64,000 bases of DNA, taken from positions 1 to 64,000 of the forward strand of contig JAFXYZ010000013.1 in assembly GCA_017541465.1 (NCBI GenBank), in the 5' to 3' direction. Source of the stretch: a bacterium (lineage in GTDB: Bacteria > Cyanobacteriota > Vampirovibrionia > Gastranaerophilales > Gastranaerophilaceae). The translations under genes and the position numbers were made by a program. The notes beneath the pieces are model-generated. The model ran no database searches. It was not told where the DNA came from and worked only from the letters and a program-made list of their open reading frames with translations. This document shows positions 1 to 8,574 of the stretch, piece by piece; the stretch's first letter is position 1; each line of letters opens with the position of its first letter.

Positions 1-664
1 CATAGTCAGAAATGTCGTTTGGCGAGCACTCATTTTTTAATCTTTCGGCAAATTCCTTCCTGTTTTCTTCGGTAAACCTTATGACTTTGTCGTCATTATC
101 GAATAATTTATGGTATTTCGGGCTGATTTCTTTCCAGTCGCCGCAGTAACCGCACCAGGGATCAAGCACTATCTTCTGATTTTTCTTTCCCATATCCGTT
201 ATGGTGAAGGCATGGTCGAGGTATCCACCCTCTTTATATTCAACTCTTCCCGTCTTTTTATTTATAAAACTGTGGTCCAGATAAAGTGACACAACATCTG
301 CGCTGTAGCCGTTTGCATACAGCCCTGCCGCCGCAATAACGGCATTTTCAAGACAATTTCCCTTTTTCCTCTTCTGAATACTCTCAATAAAGGCTTTAAA
401 AGGATTATCCGTATATCCTGCGAGCTTTTGCTTAAACTCCACCTCATCTCTCATCATAAAAATTTCTTCCTGAAGGTCATCGAGAAATTTTTCCTGCCTG
501 GGGTGTTTATCTATTATGTCATACAAAGTCAAAGCCCTTGTCGCACTGACCATCGGAAAAGTCAGCTGGGCTCTTCTCATTATGTCTGTTGCTTCTTTAG
601 CTTCCTTTTTATGAGATTTAAAGGACAGACGGATATTTGGCATTATTTGGGCAGATATTTTCAT
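1..664 (-). CDS. Partial papain-like (YopT/transglutaminase-like) protein
   Basis: An open frame on the minus strand starts at ATG 664-662 and runs off the left edge with 221 residues visible. No family is named with certainty. A Cys in GNCLENA (residue 104), a His in LDHAFT (151) and an Asp in VLDPW (168) have the order and spacing of the Cys-His-Asp triad of papain-fold proteins such as YopT-type peptidases and transglutaminase-like domains. The N-terminus is MKISAQIMPNIRLSFKS, with no hydrophobic signal peptide but with an 'LSFxS' element like the N-termini of several other genes here. The frame is unbroken through 664 bases and codon use resembles its neighbours, so a real gene is likely. 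Enzymatic activity is inference and the C-terminus is not visible. Confidence 0.7.
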   Translation of the reverse strand, partial: MKISAQIMPNIRLSFKSHKKEAKEATDIMRRAQLTFPMVSATRALTLYDIIDKHPRQEKFLDDLQEEIFMMRDEVEFKQKLAGYTDNPFKAFIESIQKRKKGNCLENAVIAAAGLYANGYSADVVSLYLDHSFINKKTGRVEYKEGGYLDHAFTITDMGKKNQKIVLDPWCGYCGDWKEISPKYHKLFDNDDKVIRFTEENRKEFAERLKNECSPNDISDY

Positions 665-800
665 AAAAAAATTCCAAAGGTTGTTTAATTTAAACCCTCA
701 AAAAAATTTTTTCGCTATTTACTTTACAAAACTAAACTTTTTTTGAGCCAAAAGACAATTTTTATCCTTCACCGCACTTAAAAAATCAGCCGAAATTATT

Positions 801-2528
801 ATGAAAATACAGTTTAATCAAAATTTTAATACTTTAAAACCACTCTCAAAGCCACAAACAGAGCCTTTGAGAGATTTTGGCGCAACAAATAAAATTTCAT
901 ATAACAAAATCTCTTCGGAGCAATACAGAGCAAATTTCCTTCCGCTCTCGTTTACCGGCAACGCACCGAAAATCAAAAGAGCATACATCATCTCAAGCAA
1001 AGAGGACAACATTCCCCTTATGCCGACAAAGGAAAGAAACTCTTATATCGTTGAATTTGACTCCCAGACAGAGCTTTTATACGGGGAAGATGCAATAAAA
1101 TTCCTCAATTCAACCGATTCGTTTGAATACGACACTCAGGTACTTCTTCCAAAAAAGGCTGAGGGTGTTTTGCAAACGGAAGGAAAAACAGTTAAACTCG
1201 CCGAAAATTCGGCGGTTTTAATCGGCGCAGGAACAAAAGCCAAAATCACGGATATAAAAGGTTATCCGACAGTTGTCCTTACAAAACAGGACCACAGCTG
1301 GTATGAAAGATACAGCAAAACCGCAAAAGATTCCAACATTAGAGATAAATTTTTAGAGCTGATGTACTATAACTCTCACCTTTATAACGGTGATTTCTCG
1401 CCAAACGCACTCCTTCCCGACAGAATAAGAGATGAAGGCTATTTAAAAGCCCTCGGTATCGATAAATGGGGCTCAAAAAACAATATTCTCTGTCTGCTCT
1501 ATGATAGCAGGGATAAACTCCCCGAAGGGGACAGATATATTGTAGAAACCGCCAAATCAGCCATGGATAAACTCTATGCAAACAACTGCATTCAGCAGGC
1601 TGAGGACGGGTTTGTCAGATTAACTCCCTATTACAATTCCGAATACTTTGAAAATTATCTGTCAGAAAAAGGACTTACAAATGAAGAGATAAAAATTCTT
1701 TCCCCCGTAACAAAAAGAGCAAGACGAGTCAGACTCGATTCCAAAATTGCATGCATGAACTGGGCAAAAGATTACAGAGAAGATTTAATCCCGAGATTAA
1801 AAGAGGCAAAAATCTTCCACAATAACAAAACTCACCTCGACAAGGTTTACTGGCAGGAGCTTTTCCCGAACGAAGCTCTTTTGAGAGCCAGACTCCAAAA
1901 ATCAGGTTTTAATAAAGAGGACGAGGATTCCGTAGTTGAATCCTGGCACAAAACAAATATGACGGGCTTTGACATCAGCGGGCTAAAGTTCATCAATAAT
2001 GATATAGCGGTTTATAACCTCGACGACAAAATCAATAACTGGACACAGGAAGCAACAAACTGGCTTTCTAATTCAACGGAACTCGCCAGCACTAAAGGTG
2101 ATGCGCCCTTCCTTGGTGTATCCTTCGTACAGTGTGATGAAGGACTCCACTCTATCCACGAAATCAGACAGGGAGAATCTCTTCACTCTCACCCTGCGCT
2201 TGAAATGAAGAAGCAGTCCGAAATTTATATGATAACCTCGGGCGCTGCCGCGCTGACTGTCGTTAAAAACGACAAACCCCAGATTTGCATATTAAAAGAA
2301 GGCGACCTTGCAATTATAGGACCGGGGGTAAAACACTGTATCAACTCTGTTATGGGCGAATATGAACAGGTCGTAACCCAGGTACCCTCTTCGTTCCAGT
2401 ATGGTTTCGGGTTTAAACAACAGGAAAAATACCCTGCGGGCTTTGATGAAAGTACACTTGATATGGAAGCTGCACAAAAGCTGAATGACTACTTAAAAGA
2501 AAATCCTTCTTCTAACAATTCAAAATAA
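801..2528 (+). CDS. Hypothetical protein with C-terminal cupin domain
   Basis: 575 residues. The C-terminal part (about 433-550) reads as a single cupin barrel. It has the LHSHPALE motif (His about 461 and 463), a Glu at about 475 in SEIYMI, and GPGVKHCINS (His about 511), the usual His-x-His / Glu / His metal site. The N-terminal 70 residues are low complexity and end in PLSFTGNAP, the short tag shared by other proteins in the window. The middle (about 70-430) is not recognised. There is no signal peptide or membrane segment. The gene overlaps the convergent methyltransferase gene by 17 bases. Small-molecule binding or isomerase activity is possible from the cupin alone, but no substrate can be named. 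Confidence 0.8.
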   Translation: MKIQFNQNFNTLKPLSKPQTEPLRDFGATNKISYNKISSEQYRANFLPLSFTGNAPKIKRAYIISSKEDNIPLMPTKERNSYIVEFDSQTELLYGEDAIKFLNSTDSFEYDTQVLLPKKAEGVLQTEGKTVKLAENSAVLIGAGTKAKITDIKGYPTVVLTKQDHSWYERYSKTAKDSNIRDKFLELMYYNSHLYNGDFSPNALLPDRIRDEGYLKALGIDKWGSKNNILCLLYDSRDKLPEGDRYIVETAKSAMDKLYANNCIQQAEDGFVRLTPYYNSEYFENYLSEKGLTNEEIKILSPVTKRARRVRLDSKIACMNWAKDYREDLIPRLKEAKIFHNNKTHLDKVYWQELFPNEALLRARLQKSGFNKEDEDSVVESWHKTNMTGFDISGLKFINNDIAVYNLDDKINNWTQEATNWLSNSTELASTKGDAPFLGVSFVQCDEGLHSIHEIRQGESLHSHPALEMKKQSEIYMITSGAAALTVVKNDKPQICILKEGDLAIIGPGVKHCINSVMGEYEQVVTQVPSSFQYGFGFKQQEKYPAGFDESTLDMEAAQKLNDYLKENPSSNNSK

Positions 2529-3375
2529 TCACTTCTGATGTTTTTTCACCCCTGTTTTTTTTATGATAATTACAGTTTTCATAAGTTTTGTTGAGTTCTA
2601 TAACCCTGAAATCTTTTGAAAACTCAAATAAAATCTCATTTCTTCTGCCGTTATGACACAGGACATTTGAGAGCATAAAAGGAATATTTCTTTTATCCAG
2701 CTCTCTCATAAACCCTATAAGAGCGTATTCTTCCTTTTCCCCCCAGTTCTTAAATCCTCTTTTTCCGTCGTTATAAACGGCATTTGTGATTAAATAAGGA
2801 GGATCAAGATAGACAAAATCTCTGTTTGTCAGATTTTTAATATCAAACTCCTCAAAATCGAGCGAGGAAAACTCAACATTTTTTTCCTTGAGCGCAGCGC
2901 AAAACCTTCTTAAATTCTCTTCAATACTCTCATTATATTGGCTTCTCTCAAACCCGAACGGGGTATTAAATTCGTGGCTGTTATTAAACCTTATCTGATG
3001 GTTAAAGGAATAGCAGGTGAGAGTAAATAAATCAACAAAATCTTTTGTCCTGTTATATTCCTCCCTCAATTTTAAATACCCCTCTTTATTAGTCAGAGAA
3101 AGGTTAAAACATTTTATTCTCTCTTTAATCCGGGAAATCAGCTTTTCGGTATCCTCCTTTTTAAAAAAAGAAAAAAGTTCAATAATAAACTTATTCTGGT
3201 CGTTGCAGATAATTTTTTCCGCGCAGACGTTTATCCCGACATTAAACCCGCCCGAAAACAAATCGACAAAAGTTTTGGTGTCTGATGGAACAAGAGGAAG
3301 AAGAGCCTTCAGAAGTTTATATTTGCCCCCGGTATAATTGAGAGGTGACTTTATAAATTTATTATTTTTTTGCAT
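2512..3375 (-). CDS. D12-class (Dam-like) DNA adenine methyltransferase
   Basis: 287 residues, the usual size for Dam/DpnM-type N6-adenine methyltransferases. It opens with SPLNYTGGKYKLL, the N-terminal SAM-binding signature of the D12 class. DLFSGGFNVGINV follows as motif I and YLDPPYL as catalytic motif IV (DPPY). It transfers a methyl group from SAM to adenine in a specific DNA site. The start ATG (3375) lies within the end of the upstream methyltransferase gene (14-base overlap), so the two are translationally coupled. No restriction endonuclease gene adjoins them, so the pair may be orphan methyltransferases. The target site cannot be read from sequence. Confidence 0.88.
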   Translation of the reverse strand: MQKNNKFIKSPLNYTGGKYKLLKALLPLVPSDTKTFVDLFSGGFNVGINVCAEKIICNDQNKFIIELFSFFKKEDTEKLISRIKERIKCFNLSLTNKEGYLKLREEYNRTKDFVDLFTLTCYSFNHQIRFNNSHEFNTPFGFERSQYNESIEENLRRFCAALKEKNVEFSSLDFEEFDIKNLTNRDFVYLDPPYLITNAVYNDGKRGFKNWGEKEEYALIGFMRELDKRNIPFMLSNVLCHNGRRNEILFEFSKDFRVIELNKTYENCNYHKKNRGEKTSEVIILNC

Positions 3376-4360
3376 AAAAAATCAGCTCTTTCAGGTCTCT
3401 ATCCTTTGTTCTTGAATTGCTTTTAAAAGTTTTATAAGGTATTTCAAACTTTTTATAGTTTTTATATCTTGAAAAAATTTCTTCTATCACCTCTAAGGGA
3501 ATAATTCCTTCCGTATTATAGCTCAGAAAAATATGCTCAAACTTTGCATTTTCGATTATATCCTTCAGCTTTTTCGGGGCAGTTCTTTTTCTGCAAAAAT
3601 CTGATTTTTGCCCCTCAGAGTTCACTCTCAGCCCTGTTTTTCCTGTGATTTCAGGGTTATCCTGCTTCGCGAGAGTTTCAAGAATGTGATAATTAGAAAT
3701 ATACTGCCTTGTGTTATAAGGAGGATCAAGGTAGAGAATATCGCCTTCAACCTCTTTTATAAGCTCATTTGCGTCTTTATTAAAGCATTTATTCTTTTTG
3801 TTATTTGAAACTGGGGTTATTTCCCTTAAAACAAAATCCTTCTTTGCCCTTCTGTCCCAGATTTTGTTATAAGCCCCGAAAGTTCCCGAAATATTTGAAA
3901 CAAAAGGCACACTCTCAACAAGACACCCGAGAAGATAAAGGTATTCTTCACTATTTATCCTGCCCTCATTCTTCCAAACTTCAATCTGAGCGCGGACAAA
4001 ATCAATTTTTCTTGCGTTTTGAAGGGTAAAATACATTCTCCCTGATTTTTCGCTGTATTCTTTTTCAAAAAAGCCCTCAGAAAGAACGTCCGGTAACTCT
4101 TTATTATTCAGATATTCAAAGGGATTAAACCCTAAGTTTTCAAACTCCTGTGCTTTATTTAACCCAACCGAAGAAAAATTAAGCAGGTATGAAAAATACA
4201 TCAGGTCGTTTGAAATAATTCTGAATTTAGGTTTAAAATACCGCCCGACACACCCCGTTCCCGCGAACAAATCGCAGAAGCTCTCCGCCTTCTTAACCTC
4301 GCCTGTAATTATTTCCTCCAGAAACGGAAGTATTTTAGTTTTACCGCCGATATATCTCAT
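3362..4360 (-). CDS. D12-class DNA adenine methyltransferase, second type
   Basis: 332 residues. MRYIGGKTKILPFLEEI is the SAM-binding N-terminus, FCDLFAGTGCVGRYF is motif I and YLDPPYNTRQYISNYH carries catalytic DPPY. The DPPYNTRQY extension and different length place it in another subgroup from its neighbour at 2512-3375, so the two probably recognise different sites or the two strands of one asymmetric site. It is the first gene of a two-gene unit with a 14-base overlap. A hairpin terminator for the preceding gene lies between 4384 and 4412. The function as adenine-N6 methylation is well supported; its role (restriction partner, regulation or anti-restriction) is unknown. Confidence 0.87.
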   Translation of the reverse strand: MRYIGGKTKILPFLEEIITGEVKKAESFCDLFAGTGCVGRYFKPKFRIISNDLMYFSYLLNFSSVGLNKAQEFENLGFNPFEYLNNKELPDVLSEGFFEKEYSEKSGRMYFTLQNARKIDFVRAQIEVWKNEGRINSEEYLYLLGCLVESVPFVSNISGTFGAYNKIWDRRAKKDFVLREITPVSNNKKNKCFNKDANELIKEVEGDILYLDPPYNTRQYISNYHILETLAKQDNPEITGKTGLRVNSEGQKSDFCRKRTAPKKLKDIIENAKFEHIFLSYNTEGIIPLEVIEEIFSRYKNYKKFEIPYKTFKSNSRTKDRDLKELIFYAKK

Positions 4361-4383
4361 AAAACTATGGTAGCATAAAACGT

Positions 4384-4412
4384 CAAAGAGGGCTCGTTAT
4401 AAGCCCTCTTTG
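4384..4412 (-). terminator. Hairpin terminator after the repeat-protein gene
   Basis: An 11-bp perfect inverted repeat, CAAAGAGGGCT / AGCCCTCTTTG with a 7-nt loop, sits between the stop of the minus-strand gene at 4432-6051 and the start of the methyltransferase gene at 4360. Read on the minus strand it is followed by a short T-rich stretch. It probably separates the repeat-protein transcript from the methyltransferase pair. Confidence 0.6.
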
Positions 4413-4431
4413 TTTAAATTATTTACTTTGG

Positions 4432-6051
4432 TTATGCAACGGCTTTTTCAAATTTTTCTTCCGTAAAACTTCCGTCAGCATTATAGTTGTGGACGATTTT
4501 TGGTGTAATTCCGTCTTCTCTGAACCATTCGATTTTTGTTTTAATGCCGTTGATTTCGGTTTGCCTGCAGGTCATGTTTTCTTTATCGTCATACCATGCC
4601 TTTTCAAGTTTGCCGTCAGCGTATGTGGTTCTTGAATAATGAGGTGTTTCACTGTCGCCCTTATAAGAATAATGAGTGTGTTTTGAAGGCTTTTGGGATT
4701 CTTTTGTGTCGTAATCATAGAAATCGAGCCATCTTTCGGCTTCATCAAAGTTTACGAGCTGTTTTCTGCCGTCCTCAAGATAAAGCTCTTCGGTTTTCGG
4801 TTTTTCGCCGTCCTCAAAATACCATACGGCTTTTGTTTCTCTGCCGTTTTCCGAGAATTTTGAGCAGGTCGGAATTTCGTTTGCGCCATACCAGGTCTTT
4901 ATCGTATCTGAATTTGAAGTGTTTGTGACGGTCATAGATAATTCGTCAGTATCGTTTTTATAGAAATAGTTTGTTATTTCGTCAGTTGTTGATTTATCGG
5001 GTTTTGTTCTGTCCGAAACAAGTATCTTTCCGCTCTTATCGTAAGTTGTTCTTTCAAGACCGCCGTTTTCAAGAGGGGTGTGCATTGTTTTGACTGTTTT
5101 TCCGTCATCAAAATACCACAGAGTCTTTGTCATCACTTTATCTTTTGCCATTTGTTTGACTTCAACATTTCCGTTTTCCGCGTACCAGTCGGTAACGGAA
5201 GTTCCGTCTGCATAGTTTGTTCTCAGGCTTTCGAGCTTCTTTGTGCCTTCTTTATAGTGGTATCTTGAGAGCTGAATAATTGTTTTATTATCCTCTTCAA
5301 GGTCGGTAACGGTATTTATCAAACCGTTTTTGCGGTATTTGATATACTGATGTTTGCCGTCCTCAAGAGTGATAAACTCTTCTTTTGGCATTTGCCCGTC
5401 TTTATCGTAGAAATTCATATAAGAGTCCTGTCCGCCAAACTCTTTTTTCTGAACCCATCTGATTGAGCCGTCAAGATTATACCAGGTTATTGTCTGGTCG
5501 CCTGTCTGGGGATCTTCCATTTTTAAATATTTCATCTGAGAACTGTCTTCGTGGAAGCCCAAATCAATTTTTGTTTTTTGGGAAGGTGCTTTTGTTTCTT
5601 CGGTTTTTACCGTTTCCTCAGTTTTAACTGTTTCTTCAGCCTTTTTAGTTTCCTCAGCTTTAGCTGTTTCTTCAGTTTTTACAGGCTCCTGTTTAACTTC
5701 TTTTTCTTCTTTGACTTCTTCAGCCTTTTTAGTTTCGGCTGAAGGTTTTACAGGCTCAGCCTTAATTTCCTTTGCAGCCTGTTTTTCAGCTTTTGCCTGA
5801 AGTTTTTCAGCCTTCTTTTCCTGATGTTTTGCTTTTTTCTCTTTTATCTTGTCTGCAAGTTTATTGAAAAATCCAAAACCCTCAAAGCTGACTGAAGCCT
5901 GGTTATAGTTTCCGAGTGCGCCCATGCCCGAGTGATGATATACACTTGCTGCGGGTATGGAATGAAGTCCCGATGCTTTTGCGGGACTGCTTTTTAAATC
6001 TGCATAATGATTTGTTTTACTGATTGCGGGGATAGAATTTAGTTCGTTCAT
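4432..6051 (-). CDS. Lys/Glu-rich protein with MORN-like / YwqK-type repeats
   Basis: 539 residues. The N-terminus (1-60) contains ASVSFEGFGFF, another example of the 'SFxG' tag. Residues about 65-165 are a Lys/Glu/Ala-rich, probably helical region with tandem motifs such as KAEETKKAEETVKTEE. From about 170 to the end there are roughly a dozen degenerate repeats of the type WYxxDGxxxxxxxY (for example LWYFDDGKTVKTM, VWYFEDGEKPKTEE), which resemble MORN/YwqK-type beta-hairpin repeats. There is no signal peptide. The closest known architecture is the YwqK 'antitoxin' repeat family, but no toxin is adjacent, so a scaffold or surface role is equally possible. Terminators on both sides suggest a single-gene transcript. 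Confidence 0.75.
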   Translation of the reverse strand: MNELNSIPAISKTNHYADLKSSPAKASGLHSIPAASVYHHSGMGALGNYNQASVSFEGFGFFNKLADKIKEKKAKHQEKKAEKLQAKAEKQAAKEIKAEPVKPSAETKKAEEVKEEKEVKQEPVKTEETAKAEETKKAEETVKTEETVKTEETKAPSQKTKIDLGFHEDSSQMKYLKMEDPQTGDQTITWYNLDGSIRWVQKKEFGGQDSYMNFYDKDGQMPKEEFITLEDGKHQYIKYRKNGLINTVTDLEEDNKTIIQLSRYHYKEGTKKLESLRTNYADGTSVTDWYAENGNVEVKQMAKDKVMTKTLWYFDDGKTVKTMHTPLENGGLERTTYDKSGKILVSDRTKPDKSTTDEITNYFYKNDTDELSMTVTNTSNSDTIKTWYGANEIPTCSKFSENGRETKAVWYFEDGEKPKTEELYLEDGRKQLVNFDEAERWLDFYDYDTKESQKPSKHTHYSYKGDSETPHYSRTTYADGKLEKAWYDDKENMTCRQTEINGIKTKIEWFREDGITPKIVHNYNADGSFTEEKFEKAVA

Positions 6052-6165
6052 AGATTAATTACCTTTATTGCTATGTTTGTTCTAAAGTTCCTCAAAAAAA
6101 AATGTGTTATTTTTTTTTTAATTATTAAATATATTTTACAATTCTTTAAAAAAACAATTAAAAAA

Positions 6166-6192
6166 TCGGGTTCGGTAAAAGACCAAACCCGA
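6166..6192 (-). terminator. Rho-independent terminator of the mnmG-to-peptidase operon
   Basis: TCGGGTT (6166-6172) pairs with AACCCGA (6186-6192). On the minus strand the hairpin is followed directly by a run of six T residues. It lies 7 bases past the stop of the last operon gene (6199), in the correct orientation to end the long lpx-containing transcript. Confidence 0.8.
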
Positions 6193-6198
6193 AAATCG

Positions 6199-7302
6199 TT
6201 ATATTAAGAACTTTCCGTCCTTATAAATCAAAGTATCATCGGCATAAATCTCTCCGCCGTTTTTCATGTTTTTGATTAAATCCCAGTGAAGACCTGATAC
6301 GTTCTTTCCGCCTGTTTCAGGGTAAGAAGCACCGACAGCCATGTGAATTGCGCCGCCGATTTTTTCGTCAAACAAAATATTACCCGTAATTTCCTGTATC
6401 ATCTCGTTTGTTCCGACTGCAATCTCACCGACAAATCTTGAGCCTTTGTCCATATCAAGCATATTGAGAAGGAACTCTTCGCCCTTTTCGGCACTTGCTT
6501 TAACGACTTTACCCTTTTCAAGAGTAAGATGTATTTTATTTGATTCGTTTCCTCTGTAAATTGCAGGGTAATCAAAATAAATTTCACCCTCTGCGCTGTC
6601 CTCGACAGGTGAAGTATAAACCTCGCCATCGGGGAAATTGCACTCACCCGCGCAGCTCTTCCAGATTCTGCCCTGAACATTAAAGGAAATATCTGTTTGT
6701 TCCCCTTTAATTCTTATTTTTGAAACTTTATTGAGGTAATCAGCTATCTTTTGCTGGTATTCACCAATCTCATCCCATTTCTTTGACGGGTTATCGAGGT
6801 GAAGATAGCATGCCTTAATCAGAAATTCTGTGTATTCCTCAAGCGACATCTTTGCCTCCTGAGCAAGCGCCTGAGTCGGAAAATCGGCAATAACCCAGTT
6901 TAATTCACCCTTCGCGGCTCTGGATAACATAAGCTCGGATAACTTTCTGGTTGCGCTCGAGCGCTTTGCCATCTTCTTTGAATCAGCCTTTGCAAGATGT
7001 TTGACATTAAGCGGAGCACCTATTGAAATCATATTTTGGGCTTTTTCATAAATAGCCGTCTGAATAGGGCTGATGTACGCGAGCTGCTCATCATCGGCAT
7101 ATTTGATAAAGTCCTCTGTCAGCCCGTCCATGCCAGCCATAACACTAGGATATGCCCCTCTTAAAAGTACCTGTTTATAGACTTCCTTTACAAGCGGCTG
7201 AGAAAGATGTGAGTCTGTTGAAATAACCGTCAATTCACCCTTCTTAACCTTTGCACAGTGGTCAACAAGCACCTTTGCATATTTTTCCCATATATTTTCC
7301 AT
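6199..7302 (-). CDS. M29-family metalloaminopeptidase
   Basis: 367 residues, matching AmpS/PepS/aminopeptidase T (M29, about 370-410). The N-terminus MENIWEKYAKVLVDHC and the GELTVISTDS segment are typical. The C-terminal catalytic part shows NVQGRIWKSCAGECNFPDGE, GEIAVGTNE and IHMAVGASYPETGG, containing the Glu/His metal ligands of the family. It removes N-terminal amino acids from peptides in the cytoplasm using a dinuclear metal centre. It is the last gene of the lpx operon, 4 bases after lpxA and just before a strong terminator. The link with lipid A is positional only. Confidence 0.85.
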   Translation of the reverse strand: MENIWEKYAKVLVDHCAKVKKGELTVISTDSHLSQPLVKEVYKQVLLRGAYPSVMAGMDGLTEDFIKYADDEQLAYISPIQTAIYEKAQNMISIGAPLNVKHLAKADSKKMAKRSSATRKLSELMLSRAAKGELNWVIADFPTQALAQEAKMSLEEYTEFLIKACYLHLDNPSKKWDEIGEYQQKIADYLNKVSKIRIKGEQTDISFNVQGRIWKSCAGECNFPDGEVYTSPVEDSAEGEIYFDYPAIYRGNESNKIHLTLEKGKVVKASAEKGEEFLLNMLDMDKGSRFVGEIAVGTNEMIQEITGNILFDEKIGGAIHMAVGASYPETGGKNVSGLHWDLIKNMKNGGEIYADDTLIYKDGKFLI

Positions 7303-7306
7303 TTAA

Positions 7307-8113
7307 TTATTCCTCAATATCGTCGTGTACCTTGTGAACATGCTGTTCAAAGCAAATTCCCCTCTTTGACTCTCTTATGAACTGAGCTAAGCGAAGCACG
7401 TGTTTGTCGTTAGGATATGCGGCTTCAATTTTGTCCGCAGCATCAGACTGTCTCATAGAACATGATTCGAGAATTTTATAGGCATTCTTCAGATTTGTTC
7501 TTTCTTCCTGTGTAAAGCCTTTTCTCTTTAACCCGACAACATTTATACCGTGAGAAACGGCAGGTCTGCCGTCTGCCTTACAGTAAGGCGGAATATCCAT
7601 TCTTGAAGCAGAAAAGCCCGAAACAATAGTATATTCACCTATTGTGCAATTCTGGTGATATACGCTCATACCCCCGAGCCATGCGCATTTTCCGACATGA
7701 CAATGTCCGCCGATAGTTGCAAGGTTTGCCATAATAACGTCATCACCCAAAACACAGTTATGTGCGATATGGGCTGATGCCATAATAAAACATCTGTCGC
7801 CAAGCACCGTAGCAGTACCTTCGCCCGAGGCTCTGTTTATCGTTACAAATTCCTTTATCTGACACCCTTTTCCCATGATAACCTTAGTCTGCTCACCTTT
7901 ATACCCCAAATCCTGAGGAGGTGTACCGATAATTGCATAAGGCGAAATAATTGAATCGTCACCTATTTCGCAAAATTCAAGATACGCACCCGCGCCGACT
8001 TTTACGTTTTCCCCGAGAACAACGTTCTCACCAATTACGGCATTTGGTCCGATTTCACAGCTTGAAGGAATTTTTGCGGTTTCCGAAATAATTGCGGTTT
8101 GATGTATTGCCAT
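7307..8113 (-). CDS. lpxA: Acyl-ACP--UDP-N-acetylglucosamine O-acyltransferase
   Basis: 268 residues, the standard LpxA length. The first 180 residues are left-handed beta-helix hexapeptide repeats (IGPNAVIGENVVLGENV and so on) and the C-terminal helical domain follows. The catalytic His corresponds to His118 in MASAHIAHNC. LpxA transfers a hydroxyacyl chain from ACP to the 3-OH of UDP-GlcNAc, the first step of lipid A synthesis. Its start is 2 bases after the fabZ stop, so the two are co-translated. The lpxC-fabZ-lpxA order is the one I know from Cyanobacteria. Confidence 0.96.
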   Translation of the reverse strand: MAIHQTAIISETAKIPSSCEIGPNAVIGENVVLGENVKVGAGAYLEFCEIGDDSIISPYAIIGTPPQDLGYKGEQTKVIMGKGCQIKEFVTINRASGEGTATVLGDRCFIMASAHIAHNCVLGDDVIMANLATIGGHCHVGKCAWLGGMSVYHQNCTIGEYTIVSGFSASRMDIPPYCKADGRPAVSHGINVVGLKRKGFTQEERTNLKNAYKILESCSMRQSDAADKIEAAYPNDKHVLRLAQFIRESKRGICFEQHVHKVHDDIEE

Positions 8114-8115
8114 AA

Positions 8116-8574
8116 TTATGCCTCGATTCCGTCTGCAATTGAAATAAGAATTTCCGCATCAACTGCCAGTTTACCGTCAACAAACCCTCTTGCGTGGGCT
8201 TTTACCAGAGGATATTTGATTTTTGTTATCTCTGATTCCATTTCAAACTTATCCCCGGGAACAACCTGAGTTTTAAATCTTGCCTTGTCTATCCCTGCAA
8301 AGAAAGCAAATTTGCCTTTAAACTGTTCCTGAGTCATAATTATACAACCTGTAAGCTGGGCAAGAGCTTCTATCTGAAGCACTCCCGGCATAACGGGAAA
8401 ATTTGGGAAGTGTCCCTGGAAAAATTCTTCGTTAATGGTTAAATTCTTATATCCCTTACAATATTTACCTGCAACACACTCCGTAACCCTGTCAACCAGC
8501 AAAAACGGGTATCTGTGCGGTAAAAATTTTCTTATCTCTCTTACATCAAATTTTAAAATTGTATCTTCTGACAT
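8116..8574 (-). CDS. fabZ: 3-hydroxyacyl-ACP dehydratase
   Basis: 152 residues with a hot-dog fold. The active site shows GHFPNFPVMPGVLQIEA: catalytic His55 and Glu69, with HRYPFLLVDR before them. It dehydrates 3-hydroxyacyl-ACP in fatty acid elongation and so competes with LpxA/LpxD for hydroxyacyl-ACP, which explains its place inside the lpx cluster. It overlaps the lpxC stop by one base and is 2 bases from lpxA. Confidence 0.95.
   Translation of the reverse strand: MSEDTILKFDVREIRKFLPHRYPFLLVDRVTECVAGKYCKGYKNLTINEEFFQGHFPNFPVMPGVLQIEALAQLTGCIIMTQEQFKGKFAFFAGIDKARFKTQVVPGDKFEMESEITKIKYPLVKAHARGFVDGKLAVDAEILISIADGIEA

Noticed and set aside
428-688. An 86-residue plus-strand open frame
   Set aside because: It lies opposite the continuous papain-like frame on the minus strand, which has sensible codon use and motifs; the plus-strand protein has none.
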